DNA from: Bacteroidota bacterium
Lineage (GTDB): Bacteria; Bacteroidota; Bacteroidia; B-17B0; B-17BO
Assembly: GCA_025356715.1 (NCBI GenBank)
Contig: JANXRU010000166.1
Location: 1 to 44,364, forward strand
Length of the DNA stretch: 44,364 nucleotides
Direction: 5' to 3'
Part shown: positions 1 through 8,841 of the stretch, one piece after another
How the letters are laid out: every line of letters begins with the position of its first letter
Position numbering within the stretch: position 1 is the first letter of the stretch
The notes under the pieces: generated by a model
What the model saw: only the letters and a program-made list of their open reading frames with translations
Databases searched by the model: none
Told to the model about the DNA's origin: nothing
Program-made: the position numbers and the translations under genes

Positions 1-45
1 TAAATAGTTTAATAAGATTGTCGTTTGAGTAGAATGGAATTTATA

Positions 46-345
46 TTAGACGATTTCTAACAAGGTTCTAAAGGCAATATATTTTCCTTCGTAGCGTTTT
101 GTGTGTTCTGCCTGCAATTTCGGCGCATCATGTTTTTGATACAGCTCTATATCTTCCATTTTCTGAAAACTATATTGTACTGAAAAGGTTTCCCCTTCAT
201 CATTTACATTAAGCACTTTGCAAACCTTATTATCTTTAAAATAGCCGGTTGCTAATACATCTGGAATATGAATCGTTTTCATCCAGTTTAACCATTCATC
301 AGCCAATGATTTTTCTATACTTACAGTTACGTTATATATATACAT
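46..345 (-). CDS. DUF4286 family protein
   Basis: A 99-residue soluble protein with the small alpha/beta ferredoxin-like look of the DUF4286 family of Bacteroidota. It begins MYIYNVTVSIEKS and carries the family-typical HIPDVLATGYF segment near residues 26-36 and a KLQAEHTKRYEGKYIAFRT segment near the C terminus. There is no signal peptide or membrane segment, so it is probably cytoplasmic. It is the last gene of a five-gene minus-strand operon and starts 9 bp after the stop of the MuiA-like gene. The biochemical role of the family is unknown. The family call is from recognition of conserved segments; no function can be inferred. Confidence 0.85.
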   Translation of the reverse strand: MYIYNVTVSIEKSLADEWLNWMKTIHIPDVLATGYFKDNKVCKVLNVNDEGETFSVQYSFQKMEDIELYQKHDAPKLQAEHTKRYEGKYIAFRTLLEIV

Positions 346-354
346 AGTTAGTTT

Positions 355-2082
355 TTAAAAACTCGGACAACTTACCGCTCTCATTTTTTTAAGTTGTATT
401 GATTTGTTACGCGGATATTTAATTGAGAATGCTAAGTTAATTTTTTTTGCTTCACCAGGTTCAATTGTATATTTCCATTTTATTTTTCCCGTTAAGGGAT
501 TTAATTCTCCTTTTGATAATTCAATGGATTCAACTGTAATATCACTGCTTTGTGATACCGGTAGTTGATCTTCTATATCAATTGTAATAGCAGATTTGCG
601 ATTGTTTTTTACAACAAGTTCATAACTATAGGTTGATTTTTTATTATTGCCAATTACTTTTTCGGTATTGAAATCTTTCAACTGTGTGCGAGACACCATA
701 ATTTTATTATCTCTTCCTACAGATAAATCTAAGGTATCATTAGTGCTTTTTGTATTAATGTATGATTGCCCTACATAGGTGCCTCCCATATATACGTTTG
801 CTGGCCCAGCTACTAACTCAAGCTCTTCCCAGCCCGTAATGCGCGCTAACATAAAAGCACTTTTATCAGCTTTTGGGATACTAAAATACGTGTAGCTTGC
901 TGGTAGGTTATAAGTGGTTACATCAATGATATAAGGCTTCGCATCGGATGGAACGGTATATTCTGTTTTGATATCAAACTCTGCACTAAGGTCAGAAATT
1001 TCAATTTCTTCTAACGCGACTTTTTGCACAACCACTTTATCTTCTAAATTCTTAGATCCTAACTGACTGTTGTTTTGGTACGCGCCGTCAACAACATAAA
1101 CTTCATTTGAAGCTCTTCCGCCTCTGGTATTTAATAAATTTTGTTGTGACAATGTTGATTGAGCATAGTTTTTTTTACTTTCATCATCAATAAATCTAGC
1201 GTTTTGGTATGCGGTGTTATTATTAAAATTTAAATACCAGTCTTGTAACACAGGCTTAGATGCATTTTTCATGGGGTCGCCAGTGGATAATTTGATATTG
1301 ATGTTTTTCCAATCAACATCTGTATTATTATAAACTTTAGCTCTGTATTTTAACGTTATAGGCTTGTTTACATCTTCTGTTACAATATCATAACTTGGCG
1401 CCCAACCAGCATCCGACACTAAATATTTTAAATCTAACGTAATTGTTTGCTTTGTTGCAGAAGCAACGAGTATGGTTATTTCAGCAGTTGGCCCTTTTGG
1501 AGCCCCATTTATTTCTCGAATTTCATTATTTAGTTTATCATTCAATTCTGTTAGCCGTGTTGTTTTTTTATCAATTTTAAATAACTCGTAATTAATTTCT
1601 TTTATGCGTGCGCGATAAGAATCTGCAGCCAATTTCAATTCAACAATAGATACACCTTTATCTTGTCCTCCAATAGATTGGTTTTTCAACAACATCGCTT
1701 TTTCTGTTTCGTAAGCTTCTCTGTCGTTTTGTAACAATAAAGTGTTTTCCGATAATGATTTTATAGAATCGTTTAACGCAATGATTTTAGGGGAGCTTTT
1801 CGATTCCAATATAAAATTTAATTTGTCCATTACAGACAAAATGCTAACATCTCCACTGGCTGTAACTTGTATGCTTTTTGAAATTACTTTAGATGAAATG
1901 CCATTAAATGTAATTTGAGTCCTTCCAGCATTTAAATTAATTTCTTTTTTCTGATACAATTCTGCGCCATCTAAATAAATAACAGCTGATTGTACCACTG
2001 GTGTGATTTGTATGGTTTGCTCTTGAGCTACTAGTGTTTGCGTGAGAATGCATAGCGTTGAAAATAAAAAAATGTTTTTCAT
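355..2082 (-). CDS. Mucoidy inhibitor MuiA family (DUF4140/DUF4139) protein
   Basis: A 575-residue exported protein. Residues 1-20 are a signal peptide ending LVAQ. Residues about 25-95 match the N-terminal DUF4140 region (VIYLDGAELYQKKEINLNAG), about 100-195 are a charged coiled coil, and about 213 to the end are the beta-rich DUF4139 domain (DLKYLVSDAGWAPSYDI and a C-terminal IKWKYTIEPGE segment). The family was named after MuiA, a suppressor of mucoidy, but its mechanism is unknown. Residues 320-335 (RGGRASNEVYVVDGAY) look like the start of a TonB-dependent-receptor plug and are not part of the core fold. It sits mid-operon between a YiiX-like hydrolase and a DUF4286 gene, so a cell-envelope role is likely. 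Confidence 0.85.
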   Translation of the reverse strand: MKNIFLFSTLCILTQTLVAQEQTIQITPVVQSAVIYLDGAELYQKKEINLNAGRTQITFNGISSKVISKSIQVTASGDVSILSVMDKLNFILESKSSPKIIALNDSIKSLSENTLLLQNDREAYETEKAMLLKNQSIGGQDKGVSIVELKLAADSYRARIKEINYELFKIDKKTTRLTELNDKLNNEIREINGAPKGPTAEITILVASATKQTITLDLKYLVSDAGWAPSYDIVTEDVNKPITLKYRAKVYNNTDVDWKNINIKLSTGDPMKNASKPVLQDWYLNFNNNTAYQNARFIDDESKKNYAQSTLSQQNLLNTRGGRASNEVYVVDGAYQNNSQLGSKNLEDKVVVQKVALEEIEISDLSAEFDIKTEYTVPSDAKPYIIDVTTYNLPASYTYFSIPKADKSAFMLARITGWEELELVAGPANVYMGGTYVGQSYINTKSTNDTLDLSVGRDNKIMVSRTQLKDFNTEKVIGNNKKSTYSYELVVKNNRKSAITIDIEDQLPVSQSSDITVESIELSKGELNPLTGKIKWKYTIEPGEAKKINLAFSIKYPRNKSIQLKKMRAVSCPSF

Positions 2083-2185
2083 ATGTTTTAATTGTTGTTT
2101 TTTAGTTGTTATATGGTTTACCTAGTTTCATCATTTGTTTTTGTGCTTCATGGAAACATAGGCATTTCACGTGTGGAGTTTTAAT

Positions 2186-2788
2186 TTAATTGACTAATTG
2201 CAATAAGCTTGATGTTTCAATATCCGAAGGAGCAACCATTGGTTCATTTAAAGGAATATGGTTGTTGTATTTTAAATCTAACTGTTTTTTTACTAAAGGG
2301 TTTGATAAATCGAAATCTTTTAAATGACGTGGCTTACAAAGTTCTATGCCTAATCCATTGAAATACAATTTATATACTAATTCGCTACAATATAATTCAT
2401 CATTACTCCAATTATATTTACTATCATAGTTTTTATGATCAAACTCCTTATAAATATTTTTAAGTTTTTGAATTGCCTCCGTTGTTAAAATCGTTGATGC
2501 ATTTTTTAATCGCATAATTGTCGCTTTACCTCGTTTATTAAAATCTAATAAAGATATTTTACCAACAGGCTGAACGGCTTCATATACAACCCATTCATTG
2601 TTTTCAAAAAACAAAACGCCGCAATGATTAAATTTACTATGAGTAGCAAGTTGAATGGCTTTACCTGTTTCTCCATTAGTAGTTTGTAATACAATATCGC
2701 CATTATTATACAGTGGTTTTGTTTGCGTAAAAGCATAAGTAATAATAAGCAAACTGAGAATGAAGGTCGTGATAATTATTTTTTTCAT
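2186..2788 (-). CDS. YiiX/YebB-like NlpC/P60 cysteine hydrolase
   Basis: A 200-residue exported protein of the permuted papain-like (NlpC/P60 superfamily) group. A hydrophobic signal segment covers residues 1-22. The family opening GDIVLQT is at residues 30-36. The likely catalytic His is H55 in KFNHCG, E70 in VYEAVQP is the probable third residue, and the nucleophile is C134 in ELYCSELVYK, so the His-before-Cys order typical of permuted members is kept. These enzymes cleave amide or ester bonds in cell-wall or lipid substrates; the substrate here is unknown. The gene lies 26 bp downstream of the TPR gene in the envelope operon. Confidence 0.82.
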   Translation of the reverse strand: MKKIIITTFILSLLIITYAFTQTKPLYNNGDIVLQTTNGETGKAIQLATHSKFNHCGVLFFENNEWVVYEAVQPVGKISLLDFNKRGKATIMRLKNASTILTTEAIQKLKNIYKEFDHKNYDSKYNWSNDELYCSELVYKLYFNGLGIELCKPRHLKDFDLSNPLVKKQLDLKYNNHIPLNEPMVAPSDIETSSLLQLVN

Positions 2789-2814
2789 TTATATTTGATT
2801 ATTATTTTTAAAAT

Positions 2815-4638
2815 TTAATTAACTATATCGCCTCTCAAATCCCTAAACCGTTTTCTTGCTTCTACTACATAAATACTACCTGGGTATTTAGTAAGCATTT
2901 CTTCATATAGTTCTTTCGCTTTATTTTTATCATTCAAGTAGCGTTCATATAATTCAGCTTCTTTAAATAAAGCATCGTCGCCATATAATTCGTTAGGAAA
3001 AAACTCTACAATATTTTGATACATTTTTACAGCATCTGCATAATGATTGGTGCGTTTATATATTTCTGCTTTTTTAAAATAAATATCATCACCTAAAGTG
3101 TGTTCGCTAAACAAGCTGTTTATGCTATCTAAACGAGCAATGGCTTTTTCGTACTGATGTTGTAAAATTAATAACTCAGCAGAAGCAAACATACTGATGG
3201 GCACTTCGTTTGAATCTATTCCTAACGCATCAGTAATAATTAAAGATAAATCTAACGCATCGTTCGCAATTGTTTTTGTTGTGGCACCTTTTAATATATC
3301 ACATTGTGCTTTGGCCCATTTGAAATCAGACGCATAATAACTTAATTTTGCATTTCTATATTTGGCGTCTTGGCCAACAAGTTCATATTTGAAATCTTTT
3401 TCTACTTGAGAATAAAGCAAGGATGCATCCCATATATTGCCAACTAACAAATTCATATCTCCCAAATCTAATTTTATTTCAGCTAAAGCATTTTTATCAA
3501 ATGTATATTTTGTAGTAACATCTTCTAATTCTTGAATTGCATCCGCAGGCTTATTCAAGTAATAAGCTTTAAGCAAAGCTGATTTTTTGATAAGGGGTAA
3601 AGTTAAATTACTAATGCCATAGGTTGTTAAAGTAGTTTCAATGGCTGTACTTAGTGCATTTATGTTCTCAATATTTGGATTATTTTGAGTGGTTAGTTCT
3701 AAGTAATTAGCATTTAGTTTTTCAACAGAAGCAACGTCATAATAAGGATTATCTTTCCCTTTAGAAATTACATATTGATAACATTTTTCGGCGATAGAAT
3801 AATTTTCATTGCTCACACATAATTTAGCAAGATCCATTAGCCTGTTCCCATCTTCTTTTTGGCGCTTATCTAGCGCTTTGTTTTGGATAAATGACCCTTC
3901 AAAATCTTTTTGTTGATTTTGTATGAAGATTAAAAATTCAGAAAAAATTGTTTTATCAGGATGTTGTTGAATGCGTTTTTGTAATTCTTGTTTAAGTAAT
4001 GGATTATTGAAGCCTCCATTTTTGTCATCGTAACCTAAGGATTGTTGTAAGTTGGATTGAGCGGTGTATAATTCACTTTCTCTAAACTCAATCGCGTCTA
4101 AATACTCGTTAATCATGGCTTTTAAATCGCCTTTCTTTTTATATAAATCGGCAATTTCGTAATAAAATGGATAAGTGTCTTTTTGATTTTTTCTGCCTTT
4201 TAAGTAAACTTCAATAGCATAATCATAGAGTTCTTCTTCTTCAAATGCATGTGCCAAAACAAATACATAGTTTTGTTCTGGAATCATTTCTTTGACGGCT
4301 TTATTGTATTGTTCTTTTTCTTTATCTAAATTATTTTGAAGCTGGTAAATTTTGCCTAATTTGATATATAAATTTACTGCAGTCGAGTTTCGTTTAATTT
4401 GTTTTTTAGTAATCTTTTCAGCTTTATTATAATCTTTTGTTTCTAGCAAACATTTGTAATAGTAAGTAAAATAAGCATCTGGAAGTTTATCATATAATTT
4501 ATCAAGGTAAACAACCGCTTTGTCATACTCTTTCTGTTCATAAAACTGCATGGCTAATTGGTCGTCCGTATTTTTTTGAGCCTTAATGGGTGTTAATGCA
4601 GAAACAAAAAATACTATAACGAAAATGAATTTATGCAT
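2815..4638 (-). CDS. Secreted tetratricopeptide repeat protein
   Basis: A 607-residue protein with a clear signal peptide (residues 1-21, ending PIKAQ). The remainder is alpha-helical TPR array: N-terminal units with MQFYEQKEYDKAVVYLDKLY spacing, a middle section with helical pairs, and C-terminal units from about residue 500 (FFPNELYGDDALFKEAELYERYL, LTKYPGSIYVVEARKRF) that resemble BamD/YbgF-type TPRs. It probably acts as a periplasmic or outer-membrane-associated scaffold. It is the second gene of the minus-strand envelope operon, 5 bp after the preceding lipoprotein gene. No enzymatic motif is visible and no specific partner can be named. Confidence 0.8.
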   Translation of the reverse strand: MHKFIFVIVFFVSALTPIKAQKNTDDQLAMQFYEQKEYDKAVVYLDKLYDKLPDAYFTYYYKCLLETKDYNKAEKITKKQIKRNSTAVNLYIKLGKIYQLQNNLDKEKEQYNKAVKEMIPEQNYVFVLAHAFEEEELYDYAIEVYLKGRKNQKDTYPFYYEIADLYKKKGDLKAMINEYLDAIEFRESELYTAQSNLQQSLGYDDKNGGFNNPLLKQELQKRIQQHPDKTIFSEFLIFIQNQQKDFEGSFIQNKALDKRQKEDGNRLMDLAKLCVSNENYSIAEKCYQYVISKGKDNPYYDVASVEKLNANYLELTTQNNPNIENINALSTAIETTLTTYGISNLTLPLIKKSALLKAYYLNKPADAIQELEDVTTKYTFDKNALAEIKLDLGDMNLLVGNIWDASLLYSQVEKDFKYELVGQDAKYRNAKLSYYASDFKWAKAQCDILKGATTKTIANDALDLSLIITDALGIDSNEVPISMFASAELLILQHQYEKAIARLDSINSLFSEHTLGDDIYFKKAEIYKRTNHYADAVKMYQNIVEFFPNELYGDDALFKEAELYERYLNDKNKAKELYEEMLTKYPGSIYVVEARKRFRDLRGDIVN

Positions 4639-4643
4639 TAGGA

Positions 4644-5243
4644 TTAGTCCATTTCTTTTTGAGCTTTAATTTCTGGCTTCATTACTTCTGGTAATACTCC
4701 TTGATTTAGTTTTTTTACTACTTCTTCGGCAACATTTAAGGTTAAGGCAAATTGCTCCATTTGAACACGAATAACTTCTGTGTTTTCTTTTAATTCTTCA
4801 ATAATCTTTTCAGCTTCCTTTTTTTCTTCATTAATAAATTCAACAGCTTCTTTATCTTCAACACTACCATTTCTTAGGTCATGAGATAAATGTGTTAATT
4901 GAGAAATTGATTTTTGAGCTTCAGATAACCAAACTGGACGCATAGCAAGGTAATTAACCATGGAGCGACCCAACATATAAAATGTTTGTAGCGCTTCCGC
5001 TGTGCTTCTTGGAACGGTGTCTTTTAAATTCACGTTAATATAACCCGCATAAGTAAACTGCTTAGAATAGGCATTATAGCACTCTACGCTATCAACGGTT
5101 TTAAAATTTGCCACAGATTGTTCAACTACAATCTTTAAACTATCTAATTCTTTAACGTATTTATCATAAGTATGTGAATTGTTGCATGATGAAAAATAGA
5201 TGACTCCGAAGGTAAGGGCAAGGCTTGAAAAAATATGCTTCAT
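4644..5243 (-). CDS. Predicted lipoprotein, first gene of envelope operon
   Basis: A 199-residue protein starting MKHIFSSLALTFGVIYFSSC, a lipoprotein signal with the modified Cys at residue 20. A longer reading frame reaches an ATG eight codons upstream (5267), but that ATG lies inside a consensus -7 element (5265-5272), so 5243 is preferred. The mature part is helical and charged: residues about 30-110 contain the unusual motif GRSMVNYLAMRPVWLSEAQK, and about 125-195 form a probable coiled coil rich in Glu and Lys. I do not recognise the family. It heads a tight operon and is followed after 5 bp by the TPR protein, suggesting the two act together at the membrane. Confidence 0.7.
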   Translation of the reverse strand: MKHIFSSLALTFGVIYFSSCNNSHTYDKYVKELDSLKIVVEQSVANFKTVDSVECYNAYSKQFTYAGYINVNLKDTVPRSTAEALQTFYMLGRSMVNYLAMRPVWLSEAQKSISQLTHLSHDLRNGSVEDKEAVEFINEEKKEAEKIIEELKENTEVIRVQMEQFALTLNVAEEVVKKLNQGVLPEVMKPEIKAQKEMD

Positions 5244-5264
5244 TATTATATAAATTGAGGTTTT

Positions 5265-5272
5265 CAAATTTA
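5265..5272 (-). promoter_or_regulatory. Bacteroidota -7 element for the envelope operon
   Basis: On the minus strand this reads TAAATTTG, an exact match to the TAnnTTTG -7 consensus. It sits 21 bp before the chosen start at 5243, giving a short leader. No convincing TTTG/TTG -33 element is found 17-23 bp upstream, so this is a partial match only. Confidence 0.4.
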
Positions 5273-5747
5273 GTACAAATTGACTGAAAGATGAGTGTAC
5301 AATTGCAAAATAGTGTTAATCTTGTAATAAGGTATTTAAATTGACCCCTAATTAACTGAAAAGCAGCTGGGTAATAGCGATAAAAACTCATTTTTTGGTA
5401 AATTCTTCTAAAATTACAACCAAAAAGAGAGTTGTAGTAGCATAAAATTTAATCAATCGTATTCCTTTATTTCCTATTAGAAACGGTACTTTTTAAAGCT
5501 TTTTGAAAATAAATAGGCCTTTCATTGAATCTTTAGGCATCTGTAAAAATTATGATTTATGTCAAAATAGTTAAAAACTTGTTTAAAATTTTTGCAGTTT
5601 TAAAAAAATCTATATCTTAGCAACCTATTAACGTTTAGTAAATTTATGATATAACCTTATTTTGGGTCGCTTAATTTCAATTTTGAAACTATGTAACTTA
5701 GTTTAAAGGAAGTTTGTAAGGTATTTAAAAAACAATTAAAACAACGT
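5273..5747. other. Divergent intergenic region, envelope operon/porE
   Basis: About 475 bp of AT-rich DNA between two divergent transcription units. It holds a candidate porE promoter (5591-5620) and adjoins the envelope operon -7 element. I see no credible small gene, RNA gene or strong hairpin in it. The right half is a leader of about 120 nt for porE, long for this window, where other leaders are near 20 nt. Confidence 0.5.
5591..5620 (+). promoter_or_regulatory. Candidate porE promoter
   Basis: TTTG at 5591-5594, an 18-bp spacer, then TATCTTAG at 5613-5620, which matches the TAnnTTTG -7 box with one mismatch. Transcription would begin near 5626 and leave a leader of about 120 nt before the ATG at 5748. 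Confidence 0.5.
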
Positions 5748-7817
5748 ATGAAAAACTTTAAAAATTTTGCACTAACCACTACTGCTGTTATTGCTTTTGC
5801 GTTTTCTGTAAACGCTCAAAAAAACTATTTAAAAGATGCTGATGTCGCTTTTGATCATCACCAATACTTTAATGCAATTGAGCTATACAAGCAAGCTTAC
5901 GTTAAAACTAAAAAAGCGGATGCTAAATCAAAAATATTATACAGAACTGCTGTTTCTTATCAAGAAATAAATGATATGCAAGGCGCAGAGACTTATTATA
6001 ATAAGGCAATTAAGGCGAAATATCCTGATCCAATTGCTCATCTTAAGTTAGGAGATTGCTTAAAAGCACAAAAAAAATATCCTGAAGCAATTATTGAATA
6101 TACAGCTTATAAAAAAGAAGCTCCATCTGATGTTGCTGGCGAAAATGGTGTAAAGTCTTGTGAATTAGCACAACAATGGAAAGATGCGAAAAACACGCCA
6201 GAAACTCGTTTAAAAGTTGAGAATATGGCTTTAATCAATTCTAAAGAATCTGATTTTAGTCCAGCATATTCTGATAAAAAAGGAAATAAATTAATTTTTA
6301 CGTCTACTCGTCAAGGTGGTTTAGGTTCAATTGATGTAAATACTGGACAAAATCACTCAGATTTATATGAAACAGCTTTAGATAAAAACGGTAAATGGAG
6401 TACACCAGTTGCATTAGGTGCTAACATCGTTTCTAAAATGAATGATGCATCAGTTTCTGTTTCTAAAAAAGGAGATGTGATGTATATGACTCGTTGTCCA
6501 GAAGAAAAAAATAAACAATTAAAGTGTCAAATTTATGTATGTAAAAAACAAGGTCCATCATGGGCTGAACCTGTTTTATTACCATTTAATATTGACACTA
6601 TAGCATTTGGACACCCTGCAATTTCTGCAGATGGTAAAACATTATACTTTACCTCTAAGTTACCTGGTGGTTTTGGTGGCAAGGATATTTGGAAATCTAC
6701 AGTTGAAGGAAAAGAGTTTGGCGCTCCAGTTAACTTAGGGCCAAGTATTAATACTCCTGGTGATGAAATGTATCCTTATATTACTGATGATGACAAAACA
6801 TTATATTTCTCTTCTAATTACCATTTAGGTATGGGTGGGTTAGATTTATTCAAAGCTGAAAAATCGGCTGATGGTAAGTTTACAAAAGCACCAGAAAATT
6901 TAAAATACCCAATGAACTCTGAAGGAGATGATTTCGGTATCATTTTCGAAGGTAAAAAAATGAGAGGTTATTTTACTTCTAACCGTGAAGGTGGAAAAGG
7001 AAGTGATGATATTTATTCATTTAACTTACCACCATTATTATTTAACTTAAGCGGAACAGTAGTTAGTGCTGAAGGAAATGAGCCAGTACAAAATGCTATG
7101 ATTCATTTAAAAGGATCTAACGGCGATTTATTTGAAGAAAAAACAGGCGCAGATGGGATTTATAACTTTAAATTAAAAGAAAATACGTCTTACGAAATTA
7201 CTGTAGCAACTGACAAACAAACGGTTTCAAAATCATTTAAATTAGGATTCTTAGCTAATAAAGATTTAGGAAAACTAACTACTGTTGGAGAAAACGAATC
7301 TAAAGATTTTGTTAAAGATTTTGCATTAACTCCTGTTAAAGCTGAAATTCGTTTCCCTGCTGTATTATATGAATTAGGTAAAGCAGATTTAAAACCAGAG
7401 TCCAAAGATTCATTAAATTTCTTATATCAAACTTTAATTGATAATCCTACTATTGTAATTGAATTACAAGCTCATACGGATAGCCGTGGTAATAATGCAA
7501 AGAATCAGATTTTATCTGACGCTCGTGCTAAGTCTTGCGTTGATTACTTAAGTATTGAGAAAAAAATTCCATTAGAACGTTTGAAATCTAAAGGTTGGGG
7601 TGAAACTAAATTATTAGTGAAAGATGATGTAATTAATAAAGCTAAAACTAAAGAAGAAAAAGAAGCGTTACACCAAAAAAATCGTCGTACTGTATTCCGT
7701 ATTGTAAATTGGGATTATGTTGATCCAAATGCTCCTAAGTCTGATAAGCCTTTATACAAGCCAGCAGTAAAAGGAGAAGAAAATTCTGATGCTATTGAAG
7801 ATAACGAAGCAAAATAA
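5748..7817 (+). CDS. porE: PorE-like T9SS protein: TPR, PD40 propeller, CRD, OmpA
   Basis: A 689-residue envelope protein with the four-part layout of PorE, a type IX secretion component thought to anchor the trans-envelope complex to peptidoglycan. Residues 1-24 are a signal peptide (ending VNAQ). TPR-like helices cover about 25-150. PD40/WD40-like propeller blades cover about 165-425, with repeated DGKTLYFTS, DDKTLYFSS and MRGYFTSNREGG signatures. A carboxypeptidase-regulatory-like beta domain covers about 433-525 (LSGTVVSAEGNEPVQNAMI). An OmpA_C peptidoglycan-binding domain covers about 534-655, with HTDSRG (576-581), NQILSDARA and NRRTVFRI. Length fits PorE. Bacteroidota carry several proteins of this architecture, so orthology rather than paralogy is inferred. 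A hairpin terminator follows. Confidence 0.75.
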   Translation: MKNFKNFALTTTAVIAFAFSVNAQKNYLKDADVAFDHHQYFNAIELYKQAYVKTKKADAKSKILYRTAVSYQEINDMQGAETYYNKAIKAKYPDPIAHLKLGDCLKAQKKYPEAIIEYTAYKKEAPSDVAGENGVKSCELAQQWKDAKNTPETRLKVENMALINSKESDFSPAYSDKKGNKLIFTSTRQGGLGSIDVNTGQNHSDLYETALDKNGKWSTPVALGANIVSKMNDASVSVSKKGDVMYMTRCPEEKNKQLKCQIYVCKKQGPSWAEPVLLPFNIDTIAFGHPAISADGKTLYFTSKLPGGFGGKDIWKSTVEGKEFGAPVNLGPSINTPGDEMYPYITDDDKTLYFSSNYHLGMGGLDLFKAEKSADGKFTKAPENLKYPMNSEGDDFGIIFEGKKMRGYFTSNREGGKGSDDIYSFNLPPLLFNLSGTVVSAEGNEPVQNAMIHLKGSNGDLFEEKTGADGIYNFKLKENTSYEITVATDKQTVSKSFKLGFLANKDLGKLTTVGENESKDFVKDFALTPVKAEIRFPAVLYELGKADLKPESKDSLNFLYQTLIDNPTIVIELQAHTDSRGNNAKNQILSDARAKSCVDYLSIEKKIPLERLKSKGWGETKLLVKDDVINKAKTKEEKEALHQKNRRTVFRIVNWDYVDPNAPKSDKPLYKPAVKGEENSDAIEDNEAK

Positions 7818-7834
7818 TTATAACAAATAACTTT

Positions 7835-7868
7835 AAAGAGCCTCTTACTTAAATGTGAGAGGCTCTTT
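7835..7868 (+). terminator. Rho-independent terminator after porE
   Basis: A perfect 11-bp stem, 7835-7845 (AAAGAGCCTCT) with 7858-7868 (AGAGGCTCTTT), a 12-nt loop, and a short T-rich tail. It lies 18 bp after the porE stop. Confidence 0.85.
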
Positions 7869-7982
7869 TGTTATTGACTTAAATTACTCATTACTACGGA
7901 TGTGTTGCCATAATATTTGGAGCCTTTTATCATATAGTGTATTGTAATATTGGCACTATAAATAGGTCAATCTTAAGTAGTC

Positions 7983-8054
7983 ATGCTGGCCCCGATAGCC
8001 ATCAGGATGATTTAGCATCTGTTGAGACCCCTGATACCAATAGAGCTATCAGGG
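7983..8054. repeat. REP-like double dyad, intergenic
   Basis: Two nested or adjacent dyads in a non-coding stretch: ATGCT (7983-7987) with AGCAT (8014-8018), and an exact 8-bp arm CCCTGATA (8029-8036) with TATCAGGG (8047-8054) around a 10-nt loop. The general pattern, an ATGCT/AGCAT arm followed by GAGACCC and a CCCTGA...TCAGGG dyad, resembles intergenic palindromic elements I recall from Bacteroidota genomes. It is the only copy in the window, so repeat status is inferred. Confidence 0.45.
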
Positions 8055-8328
8055 TAACTAAACTTTGGACTATTTATAATTTGTATTTGGCATAACTCTA
8101 ATGAAATCTACGCCTGCTTCGTAGATTCGTAATTATAGCTAACGACTGGTTAATGCTAAGCATAGTTTATCTTTGCTTATATGCAGTAAATTTAATTATC
8201 TTTAATGATGTTGGGTATAAACAACACGTTTGCGACAATTGCAACAAGTATGACGCTATGAATAAATCCATTCATAAGTCTGTTTCACAAATTACGCTTT
8301 TACTCAAAGGAGTATATCGAACTTAAAA
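8055..8328. other. Non-coding remainder with one small dyad
   Basis: This stretch separates the REP-like element from the convergent gene starting its stop at 8329. It contains one exact 8-bp inverted repeat, AATCTACG (8105-8112) with CGTAGATT (8120-8127), loop 7 nt, without a T-run. A 57-codon open frame (8153-8326) exists but has no support. Nothing else is recognisable. Confidence 0.4.
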
Positions 8329-8784
8329 CTAGTCGTCCGTTGGATCCGGTGCTTTTTTAGCAGCCGCTTTTTTAGCCTTAATTTTTTTAGGCCACAATAC
8401 ATTGATTAATTCATTGTGTACGGTAATCATGGAAGCACTCATACCATTAATAATAGCTACATCTTTGTTTGCGTCTTTTCTCCAGGTACGTTTTACTTCC
8501 TCATAAGTTCCGTCTTCTAGTACAATGTAACATCTAATTAATTTTTTGCCAATTACTTCTGCTTTACCACTAAAACAATTTGCTTTTGCCCCTTGTCTAG
8601 AAGTTATAATTACGTCTGTATAAACACCATCAGTAATTTCTTCAGCACCACGCTCGTCAAATTTAACAGACCATTTATTAAAACAATTAAGTTCGCGGAC
8701 TTCTTCGGTTTGAGCTTGAAGTTGTGTGATTGAAGTTGTAATTGCAAAAGCAATAAGTATAGATTTAATCATAGGTTTAATCAT
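8329..8784 (-). CDS. Small secreted protein of unknown function
   Basis: A 151-residue exported protein. Two in-frame starts exist, at 8784 and 8772; the second gives a cleaner signal peptide (MIKSILIAFAITTSITQLQAQ). The mature domain is beta-rich with three Cys residues, in LNCFNKW, ANCFSGKAE and IRCYIVLEDG. The C terminus is a basic Lys/Ala stretch (KKIKAKKAAAKKAP) ending in an acidic DPTDD. I do not recognise a family. On the minus strand TAATTTTG at 8821-8828 matches the -7 consensus, giving a leader of about 30 nt. It appears monocistronic. Confidence 0.65.
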   Translation of the reverse strand: MIKPMIKSILIAFAITTSITQLQAQTEEVRELNCFNKWSVKFDERGAEEITDGVYTDVIITSRQGAKANCFSGKAEVIGKKLIRCYIVLEDGTYEEVKRTWRKDANKDVAIINGMSASMITVHNELINVLWPKKIKAKKAAAKKAPDPTDD

Positions 8785-8841
8785 TAAAGAATATAAATAT
8801 AATTAATTGAACTAGAAAAGCAAAATTAGCGCCCCTTTAAT

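Noticed and set aside
5241..5267. Upstream ATG (5267) as start of the first envelope-operon gene
   Set aside because: It lies inside the consensus -7 element and would add eight residues before a good lipoprotein signal.
8153..8326. 57-codon open frame on the plus strand with a hydrophobic start and a CDNC motif
   Set aside because: It has no promoter, no recognisable family and no coupling to neighbours, and it lies in apparently decayed intergenic DNA. Too weak to call.
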